From positions 1 to 11,735 of the forward strand of contig CAINTU010000001.1 in NCBI GenBank assembly GCA_903853515.1: DNA of 11,735 nucleotides. The letters are read 5' to 3'. The translations under genes and the position numbers were made by a program. Positions 7,773 through 11,735 of this stretch are shown here, piece after piece. This DNA comes from an uncultured Micrococcales bacterium (lineage in GTDB: Bacteria > Actinomycetota > Actinomycetes > Actinomycetales > Microbacteriaceae). Below the pieces are notes generated by a model. That model searched no databases. It had not been told where the DNA came from and was given only the letters and a program-made list of their open reading frames with translations. The first letter of the stretch is position 1; the number at the start of each line of letters is the position of its first letter.

Positions 7773-8036
7773 TTTTTTAGATTTCTCGTCGAGAATCATG
7801 TTCTCGAGATCGCTCTCTTCATCGGGGGCCCCAGCGCCTTTGTTGATGCGCTTATAAACACCGCTCGACATCTGGTCGCGCATCTTGCTCAAAAAAATCA
7901 GTGAGAACGCGAACGACAGCACGGCGGCCACCATCACCGCAAAAACCCAATCGAAGCCGACCGAAGTCAAAATCGAAGTGAGCACGATAAAACTGCCCAA
8001 ACGTATGAGCGTGTATTTAACCCAAGGATTCTTCAC
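7767..8036 (-). CDS. DUF4229 small membrane protein
   Basis: The 89-residue product matches the general look of DUF4229, a small actinobacterial membrane family of unknown function often found among menaquinone genes. A short basic N-terminus (MKNPWVKYTLIRLG) precedes two hydrophobic helices near residues 13-26 and 30-50. A charged cytoplasmic tail follows (KMRDQ..., then the acidic PDEESDLENMILDEKSKKL). The start is GTG 8036; an in-frame TGA six bases upstream rules out anything earlier. TAGACT at 8048-8043 sits -12 to -7 from it, suggesting a leaderless message. Its end overlaps menA by six bases, and its promoter faces that of the PLDc_N gene. No catalytic residues are evident. A role near the membrane step of menaquinone synthesis is inferred from location only. 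Confidence 0.8.
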   Translation of the reverse strand: MKNPWVKYTLIRLGSFIVLTSILTSVGFDWVFAVMVAAVLSFAFSLIFLSKMRDQMSSGVYKRINKGAGAPDEESDLENMILDEKSKKL

Positions 8037-8042
8037 GTTTCA

Positions 8043-8048
8043 AGTCTA
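8043..8048 (-). promoter_or_regulatory. -10 element of the DUF4229 gene
   Basis: TAGACT on the - strand fits TANNNT and ends seven bases before the GTG at 8036, so transcription should begin at the start codon. The -35 region is poor (TTTTAA at 8071-8066) and covers the opposing -10 element. Confidence 0.55.
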
Positions 8049-8060
8049 GGTCGGCTCTAA

Positions 8061-8066
8061 TAGAGT
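8061..8066 (+). promoter_or_regulatory. -10 element of the PLDc_N-menD operon
   Basis: TAGAGT fits TANNNT and occupies -12 to -7 relative to the ATG at 8073, implying a leaderless transcript. It is the right half of an 11-base palindrome, CTCTAATAGAG (8055-8065). The best -35 candidate is TTTCAA at 8038-8043, a three-of-six match that touches the opposing -10 element. Confidence 0.6.
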
Positions 8067-8072
8067 TAAAAC

Positions 8073-8396
8073 ATGGGTCGTCTCGAGTTGCTCGCCTTTT
8101 TGGCTGTTCTGATCTTCACCATTTTTACTACCGTTTTTGCGGCCAATGCCGACCGTCGCACCGTGCGAGTGCTGCCAAAATTCGCTTGGGTGTTGATCTG
8201 TCTGTTTGTGCCGTTGGTTGGTGGGTTGCTTTATCTAACTGTTGGTCGCCCGATTGATGATGGCACCGACACTGTGCCGGGCCGCCGCCCTTTTGCACCT
8301 GATGATGATCCTGATTTTTTGCGCAGAATGGCTGAGCGCCTCAAAGAAGAATTTGATCGCAACAAAGATTCTGACGACGAATCTGGCAACAAGTGA
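8073..8396 (+). CDS. PLDc_N domain small membrane protein
   Basis: The 107-residue protein has two hydrophobic segments (about 5-24 and 37-57) joined by a short basic loop, then the signature LPKFAWVLICLFVPLVGGLLYLTVGRP (34-60). That is the PLDc_N family, named for the N-terminus of cardiolipin synthases. Here it stands alone, without the HKD catalytic domains, so it is not a phospholipase. The remaining 47 residues are hydrophilic and strongly charged (DDDPDFLRRMAERLKEEFDRNKDSDDES, split helix-like). Its TGA overlaps the menD GTG by four bases (GTGA), so the two are translationally coupled. An in-frame TAA at 8067-8069 makes ATG 8073 the earliest start. The function of such short PLDc_N proteins is unknown; membrane placement is clear. 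Confidence 0.82.
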   Translation: MGRLELLAFLAVLIFTIFTTVFAANADRRTVRVLPKFAWVLICLFVPLVGGLLYLTVGRPIDDGTDTVPGRRPFAPDDDPDFLRRMAERLKEEFDRNKDSDDESGNK

Positions 8397-10078
8397 TAAC
8401 TGGCGATGAGGCTTTGGCTAGTTCGGCTGCAAACCAGATTGTGCCCTCACAAATTTTCGCAGCGCACCTTCTGGCTCAGTTGGTTCACCTTGGCGCGCGC
8501 GACATCTTTTTATCGCCAGGGGCAAGGTCGCAGTCTTTAGCAATTGCCGCAAAGCAACTAGCAGATGCGGGGCTCGCGAACCTAACTGTGCGCCTTGATG
8601 AACGTTCGCTGGCCTTTCAAGCCCTCGGATGCGCCGCGGCTACCGGTCGCCCCTCGATTGTGATCACCACGAGCGGCACCGCTGTTGCCAATTTGCACCC
8701 CGCAGTGCTTGAGGCCCATCACTCGGGTGTTGGCCTCATCTTGCTAACAAGTGATCGCCCGGCCGAGTTGCGAGGTGTCGGTGCAAGTCAGACAGCCAAT
8801 CAGGTTGGCTTGTTCGCAGATGCCGTTCGAGAGTGCATCGATGTGCCGGCGCCAACTATCGAAGCCGCAGTTTCTGGTGCACTAATCGCTGAGGCAATCG
8901 AGTTGGCTAACAAGAGCTTTTTGCTGGCAAGTGCGGCAGGTGTCGATGATCACGGCATTGCGCGAGCAAATCCGGTGCAACTCAATCTTGCTTTTCGTGA
9001 GCCGCTCAGTGCGCTCGAACCAAATGCCGCAAAAGTTTCAACGTTGCAGCCAGGCAATCCAACTCACTCAGCTGAGGCCTTGCCAACACAAATAGACCTA
9101 ACCAAAAACACTGTTATTGTCGCCGGTGCTGGTTTGAGCCTTTCGGCTGATTCGGTTGAACAAGCGGTAGCTGCCTTTGGGTTGCCGATATTCGCTGAGC
9201 CTTCAAGCGGGTTGAGGCACCACGCCAATTCGATCTTGCACTATAGGTCTCTCGTGGCAAGCAACAAAGACTTGGTCGAGCAAATCGAGCAGGTGATTGT
9301 GCTTGGCAAGCCAACTCTCAGTCGGGCAATCATGGCGCTTATTGCTACGCCAACTGTGCAGGTGTTTGTTGTTGAATCGCGCATGGGGTTTTTCAATCTC
9401 GCGCATTCTGCGATTCAAGTGCGTGGGTCGTTAGTGCCCAGCAAGCCAGTCGAACATTCTGACCTGCAAAATTGGTTCGGCATTTGGGCGGTGGCCAGCG
9501 ACGCTCTCGACTCGATGGCGCAAACCGAATCTCAAGAATTTGATCGCAAAGCAATTGTCAAAGAACTCTATGCTGCGTCATTAACCAACAGTGACTCAAT
9601 AATCTTTGGCGCTTCGCGAATGATTCGCGAAGCAGATGCCTGGGCGCCAAAGGCTCAGGTCGAAAGCATTTGGTCGAATCGCGGTGTCGCCGGAATCGAC
9701 GGCACGATCGCCACGGCACTCGGTTTTGCAGCAGCGCGCAAAGCTGAGCATGCTACTGCTACGACCCGAGCGCTGATTGGTGATCTAACTTTTTTGCACG
9801 ATGCATCATCGCTTTCGATCGACCCAATCCGTGACCAACTCAACTTGCAACTCTGGGTCGTCAACGATCACGGCGGCACAATTTTTGAATCACTTGAGGT
9901 CGCCAAACTGGTTGATCAAGATACTTTCGAACGCGTTTTGACCACACCGCAAAACGTCGATTTGCAAAAACTAGCGCAGAGCTATGGTTGGCAGTTCGAG
10001 CGGGTTTCCAGCGTTGCCGAATTGCAACGAGCAGCAAAAATCCATGGATTGCTCGTAATCGAAATTTTGCCTAGCTAA
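8393..10078 (+). CDS. menD: SEPHCHC synthase MenD (thiamine diphosphate dependent)
   Basis: MenD joins isochorismate and 2-oxoglutarate to form SEPHCHC, the first committed step to menaquinone. The 561 residues fit the family. The N-terminal Pyr domain has FLSPGARSQSLAIA (39-52) and RLDERS (67-72), where Glu70 is the catalytic glutamate that activates the cofactor. TSGTAVANLHPAVLEA and LTSDRPAELRGVGASQTANQ (118-137) follow. The C-terminal PP domain has SNRGVAGIDGTIATALG (428-444) and the cofactor motif GDLTFLHD (463-470) through VVNDHGG (489-495). The GTG start overlaps the preceding stop; a later GTG at 8441 would also fit family alignments but has no ribosome site. The stop overlaps the end of menF by four bases. 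Confidence 0.94.
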   Translation: MITGDEALASSAANQIVPSQIFAAHLLAQLVHLGARDIFLSPGARSQSLAIAAKQLADAGLANLTVRLDERSLAFQALGCAAATGRPSIVITTSGTAVANLHPAVLEAHHSGVGLILLTSDRPAELRGVGASQTANQVGLFADAVRECIDVPAPTIEAAVSGALIAEAIELANKSFLLASAAGVDDHGIARANPVQLNLAFREPLSALEPNAAKVSTLQPGNPTHSAEALPTQIDLTKNTVIVAGAGLSLSADSVEQAVAAFGLPIFAEPSSGLRHHANSILHYRSLVASNKDLVEQIEQVIVLGKPTLSRAIMALIATPTVQVFVVESRMGFFNLAHSAIQVRGSLVPSKPVEHSDLQNWFGIWAVASDALDSMAQTESQEFDRKAIVKELYAASLTNSDSIIFGASRMIREADAWAPKAQVESIWSNRGVAGIDGTIATALGFAAARKAEHATATTRALIGDLTFLHDASSLSIDPIRDQLNLQLWVVNDHGGTIFESLEVAKLVDQDTFERVLTTPQNVDLQKLAQSYGWQFERVSSVAELQRAAKIHGLLVIEILPS

Positions 10079-11322
10079 CTAAGCGCGTCAATAATCGGGC
10101 GAAACTTAAGCTCAGTCTCGGCCAACTCGGCGGCCGGCTCACTTTCGGCAACAATGCCGCAACCCGCAAATGCGGTGATCGTTGCGGCTTCGGCGTCATA
10201 CTGTGCACCACGAAGTGCTATTGCCCACTCGCCGTCGCCGTCAGCGCCGATCCAACCAACCGGCCCCGCATAGCGCAAGCGGTCGAATGGTTCGAGGCGT
10301 TCGATGACTTTCAATGCCGCGGCGCGAGTGGTGCCGGCAACAGCGGCAGTTGGGTGCAATGCCGCGGCAACGTCGAGCACAGAAGAATCTTGGCGAAGCA
10401 CGCCGTGCACATCGCTGGCAAGGTGCCAAAGGTTCGGCAATGGCAAACTGAATGGCTCGCTATCGGCGTCAACGTGTTCGCAAAACGCAGCTAAAGACTG
10501 CACAAGTGAGTCAACCGCAAATGCGTGTTCGATGCGGTTTTTGTGAGAACTGGCAAGGGCCGCACCAATTGCAGTGTCAATCGTTGCCTCGGTGCCGCGA
10601 CCGGCTGTGCCCGCGAGCACTCGTGCCGAAACCTGCCCGTGTGCCACTCGCACCAAAAGTTCGGGGCTGGCACCAAAGGTGCCGTCAACCGAATAGACCC
10701 AACAACTTGCATATCGCTGCGCGAGTCTTTCTAGTGCGCCACGCAAATCAAAATCTGCGGGCACCTTAGCCACTAGGTCACGAGCCAAGACGACTTTTTC
10801 GACTTCGCCAGCTGCGATGGCGGCTACGGCCGAGACCACCGAATCTTCAAATGCCGCAGACGATTGAGACCCCGCCTCGAAGCGAACACCGCCCGAAACC
10901 GCGCCGGCCCCATAACTTATTTCGTTATTCCAAAAATCTTCGACATCGGCTTCATCGCAATCAACAAAAGTCAACCAGGCTCGATCATCGCGCAGGCCGA
11001 GCAAAACTTTGGGCACAACGATTACCGACTTGGCAGCCGATGAATCGGCAAAGGCGATGCTGCCAAAACCAACTAGGCCCGTGCCAGGCAGATTCACCTG
11101 GTCTTCGACATGAGCCGCGGCCACAAGTTCGTTCCAGGCCAGCGCCAAGCTAGCGATTCGCTCGGCGCCAACGGCAGCCAGCCGGGTGGCCTCACCAAAA
11201 CCTACTAATCCTTGGCCGTTTCGAACAAACACTTGAGCGCTCTTAGGCAGATGGCGCATCAGGTCGAAGCGAGTGAGCTTAAGTTCGCGGGTGAAGACCC
11301 GCAGACTCTGAGGCTCAGGCAT
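10075..11322 (-). CDS. menF: Isochorismate synthase MenF
   Basis: MenF isomerises chorismate to isochorismate, feeding MenD, whose gene ends head-on with this one. The 415-residue protein has the chorismate-binding fold in its C-terminal two thirds. Visible motifs are KVVLARD (176-182, Lys176 the likely general base), GASPELLVRV (217-226), LAGTAGRG (236-243), SSHKNRIEHAFAVD (258-271), LHPTAAVAGTTR (322-333), YAGPVGWIGADGDGEWAIALR (351-371) and GCGIVAESEPAAELAETELKF (387-407). ATG 11322 is the start; a TAG at 11346-11344 closes the frame upstream. Unlike menB and menC there is no -10 at -12 to -7, so a leader is expected. Siderophore-type isochorismate synthases (EntC/DhbC) are close relatives, but the men context favours MenF. 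Confidence 0.92.
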   Translation of the reverse strand: MPEPQSLRVFTRELKLTRFDLMRHLPKSAQVFVRNGQGLVGFGEATRLAAVGAERIASLALAWNELVAAAHVEDQVNLPGTGLVGFGSIAFADSSAAKSVIVVPKVLLGLRDDRAWLTFVDCDEADVEDFWNNEISYGAGAVSGGVRFEAGSQSSAAFEDSVVSAVAAIAAGEVEKVVLARDLVAKVPADFDLRGALERLAQRYASCWVYSVDGTFGASPELLVRVAHGQVSARVLAGTAGRGTEATIDTAIGAALASSHKNRIEHAFAVDSLVQSLAAFCEHVDADSEPFSLPLPNLWHLASDVHGVLRQDSSVLDVAAALHPTAAVAGTTRAAALKVIERLEPFDRLRYAGPVGWIGADGDGEWAIALRGAQYDAEAATITAFAGCGIVAESEPAAELAETELKFRPIIDALS

Positions 11323-11345
11323 CGGTTTCCCATCGAGTTTTAGCT

Positions 11346-11361
11346 AGCGAAAATTTTCGCT
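11346..11361. promoter_or_regulatory. Perfect 16-bp palindrome, candidate operator
   Basis: AGCGAAAATTTTCGCT is a perfect inverted repeat in the menF/secreted-protein divergent spacer, 24 bases upstream of the menF start. The spacer also has AGCGATTTATCGCC at 11378-11391, with the same AGCGA/TCGC half-sites set two bases closer. Neither is followed by a T-tract. I do not recognise the binding protein; LexA, Fur and similar consensus sites do not fit. Confidence 0.45.
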
Positions 11362-11414
11362 GAGCGTTATCTGTGAAAGCGATTTATCGCCTAGTTTGCC
11401 CCGAATAACTGGGA

Positions 11415-11420
11415 TATCCT
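11415..11420 (+). promoter_or_regulatory. Possible -10 element for the secreted-protein gene
   Basis: TATCCT fits TANNNT and would give a leader of about 40 bases before the TTG at 11466, enough for the Shine-Dalgarno site. The candidate -35 (TAGTTT at 11392-11397, 17-base spacer) is poor. Confidence 0.3.
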
Positions 11421-11452
11421 GAATCACAGAACCACCAAATTCTATGCCAGCG

Positions 11453-11459
11453 AAAGGGG
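11453..11459 (+). promoter_or_regulatory. Shine-Dalgarno site deciding the TTG start of the secreted protein
   Basis: AAAGGGG lies six bases before TTG 11466. No ATG or GTG in this frame lies between the site and the signal peptide, so this site decides the start. Confidence 0.6.
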
Positions 11460-11465
11460 TCGATT

Positions 11466-11735
11466 TTGCGCAAGAGCACCTTGCTAGCAACTGCAACGCT
11501 GTTGCTGCTCACGTTCGCCACCCCAGTATCTGCATTTGCAGCGGCCGGCACTGGTTCAGGTTCTGGTTCAGGTTCTGGCTCAAGTGGTGGTTCGTCGAAC
11601 ACCTCTGACGACGACTTGACCGGCGGCGTTCAAATTTTTGATGGCACCGATGATTCGCCAGGTCACGACAAAATTCACAAAGACAACATCAAGAAGCACC
11701 ACGATCTTGAGGGTCGTTATGGCGATAACTATGGC
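11466..11735 (+). CDS. Unrecognised secreted protein with Gly-Ser linker, 3' end outside the window
   Basis: The first 90 residues are visible and the frame is still open at the edge. A short basic start (LRKS, TTG read as Met) precedes a hydrophobic core (TLLATATLLLLTFATPV) and an AFA-A signal peptidase I site near residues 22-27. The mature protein opens with about 18 Gly/Ser residues, partly encoded by two tandem copies of a 12-base unit (11553-11576). An acidic stretch follows (SDDDLTGGVQIFDGTDDSP), then a His/Lys/Asp-rich part (GHDKIHKDNIKKHHDLEGRYGDNYG). I see no lipobox, so it is not an obvious lipoprotein. A surface or periplasm-facing protein is likely, but the function is unknown and no family is recognised. 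It is divergent from menF and separated from it by 143 bases. Confidence 0.72.
   Translation, partial: MRKSTLLATATLLLLTFATPVSAFAAAGTGSGSGSGSGSSGGSSNTSDDDLTGGVQIFDGTDDSPGHDKIHKDNIKKHHDLEGRYGDNYG
11553..11576 (+). repeat. Two tandem copies of a 12-base Gly-Ser coding unit
   Basis: GGTTCAGGTTCT occurs twice in a row and is followed by a degenerate copy. It encodes a GSGS linker, and slippage could vary the linker length in units of four residues. Confidence 0.7.

Noticed and set aside
8073..8396. Reading the PLDc_N protein as a cardiolipin synthase or phospholipase D
   Set aside because: It has only the two-helix N-terminal domain; there is no HKD motif and the frame ends after 107 residues.
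10075..11322. Anthranilate or salicylate synthase instead of MenF
   Set aside because: The convergent menD and surrounding men genes, and the LHPTAAVAGT motif, fit isochorismate synthase better, though sequence motifs alone would not fully exclude a siderophore enzyme.
11439..11444. TAGAAT on the - strand as the menF -10 element
   Set aside because: It fits TANNNT, but I found no -35 and the leader would exceed 100 bases; too weak to list.
11444..11446. ATG as start of the rightmost gene
   Set aside because: It lies in another frame, upstream of the ribosome site, and yields no signal peptide; the TTG at 11466 is well placed.
11384..11602. - strand frame encoding a Glu-Pro repeat opposite the secreted protein
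   Set aside because: The EPEPEP run is simply the reverse strand of the Gly-Ser coding repeat; it has no start context.

Overview
This window looks like a compact stretch of an actinobacterial chromosome carrying two respiratory modules: membrane-bound cytochrome c maturation (System II, ResA/CcdA/ResB/CcsA) and most of the menaquinone (vitamin K2) pathway. The type II MenB, the DUF4229 and PLDc_N small membrane proteins next to men genes, the many GTG/TTG starts, and a base composition only modestly above half G+C point to a small-genome actinobacterium. A freshwater Microbacteriaceae lineage of the Rhodoluna/Aquiluna kind would fit. This assignment is inference; no rRNA is present to test it.

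Layout. Bases 1-3715 (+ strand): the 3' part of a TlpA/ResA-like thioredoxin, then ccdA, resB and ccsA/resC, joined end to end or overlapping. menC (3738-4757, - strand) converges on this operon. Bases 4775-7772 (+): menB, menE, menA. A DUF4229 gene (7767-8036, -) overlaps the end of menA. Bases 8073-10078 (+): a PLDc_N small membrane protein and menD. menF (10075-11322, -) overlaps the end of menD. From 11466 to the right edge (+) runs the start of an unrecognised secreted protein with a Gly-Ser linker. The strand pattern is regular: three + strand operons, each closed by one convergent - strand gene, and each - strand gene shares a promoter region with the next + strand unit.

How the genes work together. 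MenF converts chorismate to isochorismate, MenD makes SEPHCHC, MenC makes o-succinylbenzoate, MenE makes its CoA thioester, MenB closes the naphthoate ring, and MenA prenylates it in the membrane. MenH, the DHNA-CoA thioesterase and the final methyltransferase (MenG/UbiE) are not in the window. ResA/CcdA supply reductant across the membrane and ResB/CcsA attach heme to apocytochrome c, so both modules serve the same electron transport chain.

The most notable structure is regulatory. The two short divergent regions (17 bp between menC and menB; 36 bp between the DUF4229 gene and the PLDc_N gene) hold TANNNT -10 elements at exactly -12 to -7 from all four start codons. All four genes therefore look leaderless. 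Between menC and menB the two -10 elements are the same palindrome read on opposite strands. The longer menF/secreted-protein spacer differs: it holds a perfect 16-bp palindrome and a Shine-Dalgarno sequence. I found no mobile element, CRISPR array, RNA gene or clearly novel multi-gene system, and no gene-free stretch longer than about 145 bases.
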